NCBI RefSeq assembly: GCF_000344685.1
Contig: NW_006920411.1
Location: 405,964 to 469,963 of the forward strand
DNA length: 64,000 nucleotides
Reading direction: 5' to 3'
From: Gloeophyllum trabeum ATCC 11539
Lineage: Eukaryota; Basidiomycota; Agaricomycetes; Gloeophyllales; Gloeophyllaceae
Shown here: in pieces, positions 1 through 11,700 of the stretch
Position numbering within the stretch: position 1 is the first letter of the stretch
How the letters are laid out: every line of letters starts with the position of its first letter
Made by a program: the position numbers and the translations under genes
Notes under the pieces: model-generated
What the model was told of the DNA's origin: nothing
Databases searched by the model: none
What the model saw: only the letters and a program-made list of their open reading frames with translations

Positions 1-615
1 CGACTATACGATGCTGAGGCAGATATGTCGGAGCAGTCGTTTGACCGGCAAAATCAAGGATGCATCGGCCATGAATAGTCGCTGGCGAAGGCTTGCACAT
101 ATCTCCTACCGGATGGCACCACTGCTGCAGTATCAGATGATGAGACGGACTTGTACTTGAAGTTGCTCAAGCAGACCCAGTAATGGGTGACTTGCTTGTA
201 ACAGTCACATTACTCTCGGAGTCTCGGGTGGGAGCCTAAGGTCCGAATATGGACGGAAAGTCACCTATCGGGTCATATGGCATGCTTCGCTTTGTAAAAC
301 TGAGCGTCCGAGGGTTTTTCATATTATAAATGCAGACTGCGTGACCCATTGTCACGACCATGACGCAATCGTGACAGATTTACTTCCTGACCCACTGATG
401 GTCGCCGTGAAAGGACATAGTGTCCTTTTTCCTGCCGTCCGGAAAAAGGACACCTGCTTTGCCCGCCGTGTGACTTCACTATTATTATGCTGTATATAAC
501 GTAACCTACAGTGTATGCGGATCACATAGTAGTCACGTGCCTTGTAACCTACTGTACTTTCTATTGCTTGCCGACTTAATTGCGCATATTTTCACGGTAC
601 TGGCTGGTGTGTAGT
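1..615. other. 3' end of an unidentified upstream gene, then intergenic
   Basis: The first 180 bases have an open plus-strand frame (frame 2, stop TGA near 178) that is rich in R, L and M and could be the last exon of a gene starting left of the window. A second frame closes at TAA near 180. I cannot identify the protein, so no CDS is called. The rest up to the RRP43 stop is AT-moderate and without coding signal. It contains a perfect 13-base inverted repeat (420-432 and 441-453). Confidence 0.35.
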
Positions 616-1748
616 TTATGAAAGATAGAATTGGCTGCCCACTTCAGCGAGGCGTCTTTTAGCGGCGGCAATACATGACATGAGAACATCTTGCGAGCCT
701 GTCCCTCCAAGGCCCACTTGAATCGCGGACACCAACGTACCACCTTCCTTCAGTACTACTGTTACTGTGGTATCCAACAGTGGTTCCTCGAAGGACGTGG
801 GATCCGCTAAAAGATGGGATCTGCGTGACAGTGAGGACGACGGTATGGGAGCTTAGAGACGATGGGACCTACGATTCGAAGATACCAAAGGACATTGACA
901 GTGGCGAACTGTTCACCCGAAGCGGTATACTTTCCTTCCGGGAGCAGATGGTTCGACCTGTATCTTCGTCGTATGTGGCCCTCGGGAGACGAGCTGTAGA
1001 CACATTAGTATGAATTAGTATGTCAGACGCAAACCAAAACCCACTATTCCTAAGCGCCGCAACCATCGCAATCAAAGCTGCGTCGAAGGCATTTCCGTCG
1101 TAGTTGATGCATGTCGCGTCGATGTATAGCACCCAAACTGCTTTACCGCTGCGGATGCTCAACGAAGATGTGTCGACAATTCCCGAGCTGCTCTAGCGTC
1201 AACTTGGGGTACTACTACTAGAAGTTGAAGGGTCTTACGCGAGAAATGCTTCGTTCAGCCTGTCCGAGAGGACTTGAGCTTCCTCGCTCGGAGGACCCGG
1301 CTTAAATCGAGGAGAGCATATGGCTGGGAGGTCAAGATTGGGTACTGATAACGCAACATATAGCTTTAAGCGTGATGCGTTGTTCATAAATCTCAAGTAA
1401 CGTACCGATGTACCCTTCCTCAGGGTAGTCGAGCTCAGGTTCAGCAATCTCCGCCTTCACCCCGCAGACGATCGTCGTGTCCCCAACTCGCACCAACGAA
1501 GACCCATCTGCGGTCGTAATAGATCCTGTCTTCCCTCCTCAGCAGCTAACCAGGAATGTGTGGACGAAACGCGCTCACTCACCGACGTTCACGGTGACGT
1601 CGCGCCACTGGTCAACATTCCGACCGTCCGGTCGGACATTTTCAGCAAGAAACCGTTCCAGGTATATTCGTGGGTGCAGTCGCTGGAATGTTGCTGCTTT
1701 GAGAGCAGCTTGCTCTGAGGTGGAGCTGGATGCTACCGCTGCCGCCAT
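616..1748 (-). CDS. RRP43: Exosome complex subunit RRP43 (RNase PH-fold)
   Basis: Six exons on the minus strand: 1748-1583, 1525-1406, 1344-1239, 1190-1045, 993-873 and 820-616; all phases agree and give 287 residues. The protein begins MAAAVASSS and carries the RNase PH signatures of the EXOSC8/Rrp43 family: RPDGRNVDQWR near residue 42, DTTIVCGVKAEIAEP near 75, PNLDLPAICSPRFKPGPPS near 100, GKAVWVLYIDATCINYDGN near 150, then LRNTRLP and DPTSFEEPLLDTTVTVVLKE. In the known family this is a non-catalytic member of the nine-subunit exosome ring, which handles 3'-5' RNA processing in nucleus and cytoplasm. Exon 4 uses the second of two adjacent AG acceptors (GCTAGAG) to keep frame. The downstream neighbour ASADH lies on the same strand 337 bases away. 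Confidence 0.88.
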
Positions 1749-2085
1749 AACTTCGGGAGGAATGGCACTCGGTTAGGGCCGAGAACTTGAAGTTGGACAG
1801 CTGCGCGAAGATGTAGCTATAGACTGACAGGGTATTCAACTTTTGGACACGATCAGTATACCCATCGCATGTTCCTCTGGCATGGGGCCACAAGAGGATA
1901 TAATACAATCTCCACGACTCATCCTCCAGCGGCACGCAAGTCATAATGGGCAACATAGCGAATAGATACTGTAATGCGCAAAGCAGACCAGTTCAAATTA
2001 GCAGTGTGGTGAGCGGTCCTTGCAACATAATAACTTGTACAATGTATCAAATGCGATGTCTTCCCTATGAATAATGTACGGATGT
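1749..2085. other. Intergenic spacer between RRP43 start and ASADH stop
   Basis: Contains the RRP43 5' region and ASADH 3' region. No additional coding signal, repeat or RNA gene was seen. Confidence 0.6.
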
Positions 2086-3251
2086 CTAAACCTGAATAAC
2101 CCCTCTTGCGATAGCAATCTCTGCGTTGATGATGCTACTCGTCGCCGCCCCGATGCAGACGTTATTCGACAGAACCACAAACTTGATGTCCAGCACCCGA
2201 CATTGCCTCACTCGCCCCACCGAGACGCCCGCTCCGTTCTGGTAGTCTCTGTCAAGCCGAGGTTGCGGCCGGTCGGGCTCCTCGTGCACGAATATCGTAT
2301 GCCGTGGGGCCGACGGGCACCCCAATGAGAGCGCATCGGACGTGTACGCCGCCAGCGCCTCGCGGACCTGCTGGGGGCTCGGCGGGGGTCGCCGCGCAAA
2401 GCGAACAGAGACACACTCGGTGTGACCGTCAATGACCGGCACACGGTTGCAGGAGGCGGACAGGCGTAGTGGGTGCCGCGCGTGCATGTCGAACGCCTTC
2501 TTGCCGTCATCGGTTTCCGTGATCCCGCCGAGGATCTTGAGCGTCTCCCACTCGATCTTTTCTTCCTCCCCGCTAATGTAGGGCACGACGTTGTCGACAA
2601 TATCCAGGCTGGCTACACCTGGGTAGCCCGCACCGGAGATGGCTTGCATTGTAGTGATTATGCATGATTCGATCGGGCCAAAGGCCTTCTCCATGGCTGC
2701 AAGAGGGATCACGACGCCTGTCGTGGAGCAGTTTGCATTCGTGACGATGAATCCTTTCTTAAGAGGTGGCGAATGCAGGGCTCGTTGTTGGGGTATGATG
2801 GAGAGGTGGGAGGGGTTTACGAGGGGGACGATCAGAGGCACATGTGGGTCCCTCCGGTAGTTCTTCGCATTCGAAAATACGATCAGCTCAGCAGCCCTGA
2901 ACGCAGCCTCTGGATACAATCCTTGATGTAAATATATGTCGACGGAGTAGAAAGGTTTCACTCACCGATATCTCCGGCTGCATCTGCATCCAAGCCCGAG
3001 AACACCACCGTGCAATCCTGGAAGTGTTCGGGCTTGCACGGCTGGACGACGAGTTCGCGGACGGCGCTGGGTATCGGCACTGTTTGTTTCCAGTTGACTG
3101 CTTTCGCATACGGCTTTCCCGCAGATCTCTCCGAGGCACCCAAGGCAGCTACCACGAAAAACGGATGATTCGCCAGCAGGGAGATAAATCGCTGCCCGAC
3201 AGTGCCCGTCGCACCCAGCACGCCGACTTTAACTTGACGATCGGGGAGCAT
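2086..3251 (-). CDS. HOM2: Aspartate-semialdehyde dehydrogenase
   Basis: Catalyses NADPH-dependent reduction of aspartyl phosphate to aspartate semialdehyde, the second step towards threonine, methionine and (in fungi) homoserine. Two exons: the first starts with the ATG at 3251 (MLPDRQVKVGVLGATG) and ends near GLDADAAGD; the second begins near 2900 and runs to the stop at 2086. The N-terminal Rossmann motif GVLGATGTVGQRF, the active-site segment TNANCSTTGVV with its catalytic cysteine, the AISGAGYPGV loop and the HTECVSVRF region are all present in order. Length is about that of fungal enzymes. Upstream in-frame codons exist up to 3302, but MLPDRQVKVG is the family-like start. EMC6 starts divergently 175 bases away, so a shared promoter is likely. 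Confidence 0.92.
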
Positions 3252-3426
3252 GGCCAGCGCGGGTGGACCGTGCAAGGGGTACGAGGGAGAGAAATGCTGC
3301 ACTGAATGGTTCCCGCCACAGCTGGATAATCCTTACGAGGATCGTGGGAATTTCATCAATGTACTCCGCCGAGGCGCGTCGTATAGAACAGCCTGAACTT
3401 GACCTTCGCCCTCCCCGTCAACGACG
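3252..3426. promoter_or_regulatory. Bidirectional intergenic region ASADH/EMC6
   Basis: 175 bases separate the two divergent start codons. No clear TATA box; placement alone suggests shared regulation. Confidence 0.45.
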
Positions 3427-3878
3427 ATGTCGGCGCCCAACGCAGATGCGGCGGCGCAGCGGATTTATCTGCCAAATATCAAGCACAATAGTGCTTTGTT
3501 GACCGTCAAGTTCCTTTCGGCCTGCCTTGCTGGTGCGACTGCCGGAATACTGGGCCTACAGAACTGGCTCGGCTTCGCGCTGTTCATCGCGTCCACTCTG
3601 GTGACCTCTGCGTGCATATATGTCATTAATTGCAAGGGACGACCAGCGAAATATGTCCCTGGAGGTCTTTGGGAGCTCGTGAACCCAGGCCAGGACAACA
3701 TCTTCTCTTTCATATTGACGTGGACACTATTTTTTGGTGAGCCGCGACTATTTCGCCAGTTACCCCGTATAGTGATTGATCCGCTTTGCGCTGATTTGCG
3801 CAGGTATCGTACATGGTATAACGGACTTTACGTAGAGAGCGATCGGATGACTAACCTTCCCTCATAGTGTACGACTAA
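3427..3878 (+). CDS. EMC6: ER membrane protein complex subunit 6
   Basis: Three exons: 3427-3736, 3804-3815 and 3868-3878. The middle exon is only 12 bases, and the joined end reads TLFFGIVHVYD then TAA, the expected EMC6 C-terminus. The product is 110 residues, the usual family length. Two hydrophobic helices are visible (around residues 27-45 and 48-65), then the conserved PGGLWELVNPGQDN loop and a third hydrophobic stretch. EMC6 is a core membrane subunit of the EMC insertase that places weakly hydrophobic and tail-anchored helices into the ER membrane. If intron 2 is ignored the frame ends at a TAG shortly after, giving a GITDFT tail that does not fit the family, which supports the 12-base exon. 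Confidence 0.9.
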
Positions 3879-4664
3879 TCCGCGGGGCGTGCGAGAGAGA
3901 GACAGTTCTCCACTCCATGTCCCGTACGTTCTCTGGATATTAGAGCCTTACGATTTGTCGTATGTCGTGCTAACACAACCTCTGCATGTTTCAGGTTCTA
4001 TTTGACCTCGATTCTTGTCATCATTCAAGGGCCAACGTGACAACTGCGGTCGAGGGTCGCGAATAAGAAATGCGTATATTTGCATTAGGTGGGGCGCCCT
4101 GAGTGCCCAGGTACCTTGCCTGGTAAAGCAACCGTCGAGTATTCATGACGCTGCCTTGTAAGTCAGAGTAACACTTGACATAGATCGTTCGGATCCGTAA
4201 TCTCTACCAATCGATCGTTCATGCGCTGATGGAGACTTTCTGTGAGTTACCGAAATCACTGCTTCTCAAGATGTGGATTCAGACGCATTCAGAACCTGAA
4301 GCTTGAAGTGAAGCTTGAATGTGAAGCGCGCGGGGTACGCTGAGAACAAGAACGGCCGGTTACAACGGGACCTGCGCCATGCGTGGTGAACGCTCACACT
4401 TGCGAGGCCGTCGTCCAGCGCGTTACGGTACGAGCCTGAAACCGTTGAGAACGGTGCCTTTCCGGCGTACGTTACAGCGCGCTTCGCGAAATTTCTTATC
4501 TAGATGGCCGCCACGTGTGTGCGACCTCGTGGATGGCACGCGGGACTGTGGCTGTGGCGGCACTTCGGTTGTGCGCTTCCGAGTCCTTGTACCATGTAAA
4601 GGGTGTCCAGGACTATCAATGGCGTCTCACTTCATCTGTTTTCCCCGTCCCTTGCTTTTCTACC
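3879..4664. other. Intergenic region
   Basis: About 0.8 kb between EMC6 and the DUF6593 gene. Short plus-strand frames exist but none has recognisable content. The last 150 bases are pyrimidine-rich, as in basidiomycete promoters. Confidence 0.5.
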
Positions 4665-5476
4665 ATGACCTCCTCCTACGTCCTCCTTCAGTACGGTGAA
4701 GACCCCTTCGAAAATTCGTTCGAGGATTTGGAGGGTCATTTCGCGTTCTCCGTGTGAGTGGCTCACGATAGCCTAGGGCATGATGGACGTATGTCTCATT
4801 TCGCGCGGCTATAATACAGGTCTGAGGTAACTGCGTCCTCGTACTCGACACTCGACCTATGGCTTATGTGTCTGTATTTTTTAGTTCGAGCAGAACCCTA
4901 ACCTCATAATGGTGCGTACCTATCCGATTTCCTGCCCATCGGCTGATATGGTATTAGACGCTATCCAGAGAGCCGGAATGGGCGCAGCTACATCCTGACA
5001 TTATGGGCCCCAGTAATTCATATCTCTACTTTGGTCCAGCCAAGTCTCCTGGCTATCTTGTCTATGGCAATGGTCCGACGCAACCCATGCTGAATTCGCT
5101 ACGCCAGAAGAAAGACGGCAGCACGTATGTTAATATTCATCTTCTTCCGAGACATCCACGCCGCTGACGCCGTGAAGATCTCGATATTTTACAGCACAGA
5201 ACGGCAAGGATTTCAAGTGGAGGATTTCTCAGAACAGGATGGAGGTAAGTGGCACGTTCTGCGGCTATATTGTTCCATAGCAACGTCTTCATCTATCCGC
5301 AGTGCGTCGACAGCAGTCGGAACGTAGTAGCGACATGGGAAGTCGCCCCGCCAGAGGTGGAATACTACGCGCGAATGACACTGAAGCACTCCGCGCTTGC
5401 CACCGTGACTGAAATTTTGACAACCTTGACACTAAATCGCATGGCAAGAGCATTGAATTGGACTTCCGCGGTCTAG
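4665..5476 (+). CDS. DUF6593-type small protein with a probable 7-base exon
   Basis: Exons read as 4665-4753, 4820-4826, 4885-4911, 4958-5124, 5178-5244 and 5303-5476. The joined protein starts MTSSYVLLQYGEDPF, continues FAFSVSEFEQNPNLIM and TLSREPEW, has a central strand-rich part ending RYFTAQNGKDFKWRIS, and a C-terminal VVATWEVAPPEVEY block closed by a helix LATVTEILTTLTLNRMARA. This layout (F-T-x-x-x-G-K-x-F-K-W, then a V-A-x-W strand and a terminal helix) is that of the DUF6593 family, abundant in agaricomycetes and of unknown function. Exon 2 (GTCTGAG) sits between good AG and GT signals; an alternative single intron from 4752 to 4884 also keeps frame, dropping three residues. No signal peptide or membrane helix. 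Confidence 0.72.
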
Positions 5477-5737
5477 ATTGCCGACCCCATCACGCACATA
5501 AATCTGGACATCACCGACCCGACTATAGAACACTCCGTTACTACTGCTGTGTACAAAGCGCCCATGCCACTTATCTGCACTTCCCCTCATGTCCCTGCCT
5601 ACGTCATGTGCCTACCACCGTCTCGGGGTCAGGGACTTTACAGTACTTCTTTAATTCTCACATGGATTTCGTATGGACATCACGGATACTTTAATGTCGC
5701 ACACAAATCGGCGCCGACCTACACCGCGGTCCAACCC

Positions 5738-8521
5738 CTAATCCTCCTTACGCAACTCTTCCAGCAAGCTCGTCAATCGTTCCCATTCGGGCTCGTCTTC
5801 AAAATCTTTCGTTCTCCCAATGAACGTCCGAACGATGCTCCGCGCCTGCAACTGCCACTTGGATCCGTCAACCCGAGGTCCGAAGTTTCTCAACAGATCC
5901 ACAATCTCCTCGACTTCGCCCACGGCTTCGCGCCACTTTCCCACATCCGTTTCTCCCTTCTCTATCGTTCCAGCGGTGCTACATCGGTAGCTGTCCAAAT
6001 ACGCCTTAAGAGCCTCTTCCCACCGGGACTGCCAAGTCAAAAGCTTGGCGTAGGCCCGGAATATACGAAACGAGGATACGCGGGGCAAAATCGTGCGCTC
6101 GAAGAGGTCCATAAGGATGCGAAATAGGCCGCTGGTGGCAGCATGAGCAGCGGCAACATCTTGCCCACCCGTAGCCCCAGCCTGGACATCTGTAGGGTCA
6201 CGGGTGACGGCGTCTACAAGTCGTTCTAGGACGACTTCATCAACGCATTTTGCGCCATCTTTCCCGGCCCTCTCTTCAACAATCCGACCGAGCGCCCGGC
6301 ATGCCTCTGAGAGCTCTCCGACGTCCATCGAGACGATCATATAATTGTACCACATGCGCCAATCGTCATAACGGTACTTGATGCCCTGTTTGAGGGCCCT
6401 AAAAGCGAGCATTTTGTTCGAGAACGGCACGCTGGGTGCAGGCTTTTCCTCGTCTGCTGGGGCGCCCATATCCCTTTCGGCATCCTGTCCGATACGACGT
6501 TAACGTAAACACGTGTATGGATCGTCTATACAGCCCACCTCATCATTGGCAACTGGCTTTTGCCCCGCCTCTTCCATACGCAGGTAGACGCTAGCGAGAT
6601 TATTCCAACTCTCACCATCCTCGTCGTCGATTGCGACGCAGCGCGAAAACGCTTGCCGTGCCGTCTCCCAGTCTTCTTCTCGTATGCAAGCACAGCCTAA
6701 TACAAACCAGGATCGGTGTAATAGCGGATTAATCGCCACCGCACGGCGGAGGCAGGATATTGCTCGCGCGTATTCCCCTCGCGAAAAGTGGTATCCGCCC
6801 AATGAGCGCATTGCCCTCCCGGATTTCTCCCCGGAGATCGACCATGCACGATTATAATGGTTGATAGCGTTGGCAGGCTCTAGGTCGCCCAACAGGCACC
6901 ACAGCTTGGCCTCTCGCGCCGCATCCAAAAATCCTCTCCGGTGGCTGGTGCTCTCCTTGCCTCGAGAGAGCACGACATCGGCTTCGGCCTTGCGGCCCTC
7001 CAGGAGATCCCGGACAATCGCGACGCCCTTATCCGGCCTCTCCATTGACTGCCAACACTTGACCACCTCTTCCCACATTTCTAGACGTTCGAAGATTGCT
7101 AGTGCTGATTTGGTTACTCCGAGGGAAATGTATTGCAGAGCGAGCTCGCGTTCCAATTCCCACCGGCTTGGTAAAGGGATGTCGTGGATATATAGGAGTC
7201 TCTCCGATACGGATGAATCAGCCGTGGGCATTTGGTCCACTAATGCCTGCAATTGCAAGGTAGACCTCTCGACGGTGCGAGTCCTGGTGGCTTCGAGGCG
7301 CGAGCGGAGTAGAAGCGCCATGGTGTGCACCGACCAATTAGCTGGATGTGCGATCACACGATTGACGAAAGCGGACATTTCCTCGTTCGTCAAGCCGTGC
7401 GCGGGCGACGTATTTTTGACGTTCAGACACAACGACAGCAGGATGCATTGGTCGAGTGGGTGAAGCGCAGGTTGAGCAGCGGGGTCAAGATGCCCAAGAC
7501 GGGAGGTGATAGACCCATCAGCAGCTTGTGACGAAGTAAACTTGGTTTGTTCCAATAATGTATCATCGTTGAGAGCCAGCGATTCGGGAAGCTTGGTGGC
7601 ACCGGCAGATGGGCCATCCGGCTCCCTCGCATCCTTCGAGGCGATGGCGGAATTTGATTCCCTCGGGGGAGACTCCCCTCGGGGTCGACTCTCTGCCAGT
7701 AGCACGAGTTGACTGACGTCGCTCTGCTGGAACCGCGTGCGTCTCCCGAGGGCGCCGCTAAGTTCGTACTCAAGCCCGGTAGCTCGAGCAGCACGGGCAA
7801 AATAATCTGCCGCTGATTTGTTATTTGAGAGACGATGCTCGAGCAGGCCTTGTTCCAGATGCAGTTGGCCCAGCAGATCACGGTCGGACGATACCGCTGG
7901 AATCAGAGGATGAAGCGATGAGAAGACACTGTCCGGAACAGCAACAGGCTCGTCGAGAACCTGCTGATGCACTAGCCAGGTGCGTAAACTCCACCATGGG
8001 GCCGTCGAGCAGCGGGAATAAGGCAAAGCCAATAAGATTTGAGCGAAGCGGAGGAAGAGGGGACCTCTAGCCAGATGGTAAGCGGGCTCACCGCCATACG
8101 AGAGCTCTGAGACGGCCTTGCGATCCAGCAGCTCTTCAGTTGCTGCTTCTGCAGTTTCAGGTGAGAAAGGTAGGAAATCCGCATACTGTACTTGAAGGTC
8201 TGGGCCGGTCCAGTTGGCTTGTAGGAAGGCATGGAGACATGCTACTGCATAACCTAGTCTAAGAACTTCAGTTTCTATATCCTGCGCTTCAGGGAGGTCA
8301 AGCCAGGAGGAAATAGGGCCATCGACTATGTCCGAAGTTTTGATGGGCCGTAAAGCGAATACGCGGCCGGCGGTGGGTGATTTCAGGGCATGAGAGAAAG
8401 ATCCTTCGACAACGCTCTTGATCACATCAATATGGGGAAGTGTTTCATGACCTGAGCCAGGGTCTATCCATTGACCCGTCAGTAAAGATTTTTCAATCGC
8501 TTCTACTAGCTGAGTTTCCAT
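5738..8521 (-). CDS. TTC27/Emw1-like tetratricopeptide protein
   Basis: Two exons, 8521-6539 and 6484-5738, joined by a 54-base intron that links WNNLASVYLRMEEAGQKP to the DAERDMGAP segment; 909 residues, slightly longer than animal TTC27 and yeast Emw1. The N-terminal half is helical and divergent with an acidic low-complexity insert near residues 270-310. The C-terminal half carries TPR-like repeats: RAMRSLGGYHFSRGEYARAI, HRSWFVLGCACIREEDWETA, SWNNLASVYLRMEE and, after the intron, NKMLAFRALKQGIKYRYDD with WRMWYNYM. Emw1/TTC27 is an essential, poorly understood protein linked in yeast to cell-wall integrity and to large-protein assembly factors; the role here is inferred only from similarity. 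Its end faces the DUF6593 gene (convergent, 261 bases). Confidence 0.84.
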
Positions 8522-8741
8522 AATGGCAGCGGTCCTAGGAAGAGGTGCGTCTCGGCTAATCCCGAAACTTGACGTTGTATTCGGAATGGCTAGCTGCTGT
8601 TATCGATAGGAAACAACAGTCAAAATTTGCAAGGTACGCATGCTGCAAAGTCCGAGTATACACAGGATTAGAGCTAAATACAGATCTTTGAGATTATAAC
8701 GCATGTCCGGTAGCAACTATTGAAAACGAAGAAGTCCCTGT

Positions 8742-11700
8742 CTATGCACTGTAACCCCATGATAATCCTCCCGGTCCCGCTGGCCCGCCCATTGCCATGA
8801 ATGCCCCTGAAGGTACAACAGGATTGCTGATGGACTGCGCTAGGATTTTTCTCTTGTCTTCCCAAGCCTTCAGCGCTTTCAGAAGCTGGACAACCTTGTC
8901 CCGTTTACCCTGACGAATGTCGTTGATACTCACGGTACCCATCTTCACGTCGTTATCGAGCAAGAAGTCGAAGAGCCTAAACAGCCCGTCCAGTTTGTCA
9001 TCACTCGGATTGGTCGGGAATGCAGAATCAGGCACGGGAGGAGACGACGGCTTCCCCTTGATCGACTCAGCCAGCCTCAGGAGCGCAAGACCGCCGTACA
9101 GCGAGCCTGCCGAGCCTGTAATATGGAGATTTTGTGGCAAATGTGAATTGGCCCAGTCAACTAGCTCTTGATCGATGTCTCCGGCCTAAAGTGCATCAGA
9201 CGAATGCACAATAGACTCCATGAGAAAGGACGCTATTATGAAGAAGTCGCATTAACTAACGTACCCCTCCTGATAGTGGCGTGCTCATCCTGCGCATCTC
9301 TCTTGATGGCCGTGGAGGTACCGGGCTCTTTGGTGACATGGCCTTGGGAGTGTGAGGCTCGGCGCCATTCGACAGGCTCGCGTCATCTGCGAAGACCGAG
9401 TCCAACCTCGCACGGTCAGGCTCCTTATTCTCAGTGCCCCCAGCAGAGGGCAAACCCATCAAGATGCGTGCGTCACGACTCGAAAGCTGATTGGGGTTTT
9501 CACGGCGAAGAGCCTTCTGCGTGGCGGCCCGAGCACCGGGTGACGGTGGGCGAGGGGCCGGGTTCATAGCTTGCGCCACAGTGAGTGGGATTGTAGGAAC
9601 ATTACATGATGAAACGACGGGTTCTGGGAATGGAGCGTCATGTGGTTAGTGTCTATATGGAACGTGGGTAAACTTACTTGTATAGTCCCTTCCGATGGTC
9701 GCCTTCATCAGAGCTTTCATCCATTCACGGATGACCAGTTGTTCGTCTGAACTGAAGAAGTGCGACCTCTCGGTATCATGCACGATCTTGAATCCGTAAC
9801 GCCCAGGGTCGACGTTCTCGTCTGCTACGACCCTATAGCCCACGATATTGATGTAGCCCTTCAGCTTGGTCTCCTAAAAATCCACCCACGACATCACTCT
9901 GCATTCCCGTTCAAGTAAAGCAGCACTTACGGTTTTACTGTTGCTACGCATGTAGTACAAATGCGGCCCCTTCAACACGAAGTATCTGAGTTTCCACGTG
10001 TTATAGCGTTCGCCCTTCTTGCGCATCCACCCGTTGTGATCGGGTGTGCCTATCTGTTCAAGGACGCTCTGCCCGGGCTTCAGTTGGTTACCCACCAGGC
10101 CACGCGGCGCTGTAGCAACTGCGTCGGAACTTGAGATAGTGCGTTTGCGTAAGCGCTCAGGTCTTTTCTCACCCTCCTTCGGTGGACTTGACTTCGGTTT
10201 GTCCCTGAAGCTCTGGCGAGGAGTAGACCCGTCCGCGGTGGACGGTCGGCCCGAAGACTTCTTGCCCCCGCCGTAGATCTTGGAGAAGCCGCTTCCAGAT
10301 TTTTCGGAAGTTAGGTCGGCATTGTCAACGATCCTAGAGAACGATATCAATACGACAGCACGCAAGCAGCAGATAGGAACGCGTACGAGGAGTACCTGGG
10401 AGGGGGCTTCCGTGACTTGCCCAGGGTTCCACTGAAGGTGCCTCCAAACAAGCTCAGACGATCTGTCGATTTCGTTGCATCGACGCTGCGTTTGCCCTTG
10501 CTATGCCGACTGACGACGCTCTGTTCGTCCGACTTGCTAGATTCCCTCTTGGACGTAGCTGACATTGGCGAAGCGCCCTCCTTCGACTTCAACGACTCCT
10601 TGTCCTTTTCCCGAGGGGACGAGGAGTCCACGGAACGACCGAACATGCGACGGGCGGTCTTCTTCGCCTTTGTCGGAGAAGCTTGTGCAGTCTCACCCTG
10701 CAAATACAGACACAGCATTGTCAGTCAGACGACTGACTCAGACGATCATGCAGCCTATTCCATACCTCGCTCATGGCAGCCCGATCTTCATCCCGGCCTT
10801 CCAACAGCTGCTCGGCCGATGCAGCCTTCGCGGCCAGCGCACCATCACTCGGCGATAATGTAAGTTGCGGCGGACGGTTCTTCTAGTCCAAATCGCCCAA
10901 GTATCACCGAGTCAGGATATCAGCATCCAAACACCACAGATAGTACAAAACTCACGGCTGACTTGCCATTCGTCTCCGCCCCATTGGGCTCTCCAGGAAC
11001 CGCGAGCCCTAGCCCAAATTTCGTCTGATCCTGATCGGCAGTCGCGTTTAAATTGGATCTTGCCGACTCCCTGCGAGATTCCAGGAACTCCTTCGTGCTC
11101 TGTCGAGCATCGGGACTAGGCAGCGTGAACTCGCCGGTGCCGCTGTCGCTGCCGATCATGGATGAGAAACCAGCGGATTCGGGCGCAGTGCTCATCGTGT
11201 TGGCTGTGGCCGGCGTAGTCGGGCTCCGGCCGACGCTCTGCGCCGAGCTCTGAATCGAGTGGGAGTGAGAGTGTGAATAAGAATGTGAACGAGAGTGGGA
11301 GAAGCCTTGTGAGGGCTGTGAGGGCGAGGCTTGCGTGATGATGTTCGATGGCTGATGGTCAGAGTAGACTATAGACGGAGGGCGGCGTAGCTCCTGGATA
11401 GCGTTGGCTATCCGGACGCGCTTCCCAAAAGCGGCGATCCCGATCTCTGACTTGAGCAGGTTAGCATCTAGTTCGAGGAGGACATCTCCGGTAATCTCTT
11501 GCTCTAAAAAGAGGGCAATAGATAAATTAGTGTTTAGTGTACCTTAAGGTGAAGCTTACCGATGAACTTGTCGCATACAGTCTGGTCAAACCCTTTCGAT
11601 TTGAGCCATTCAACAACTTCTTCCACTGTCCAATCTGTGGGATGCGAGGAGGGCTTCTTGAGCAATTCGTCCGACGTGGGAGCTAACTCCGGGGGTTCTG

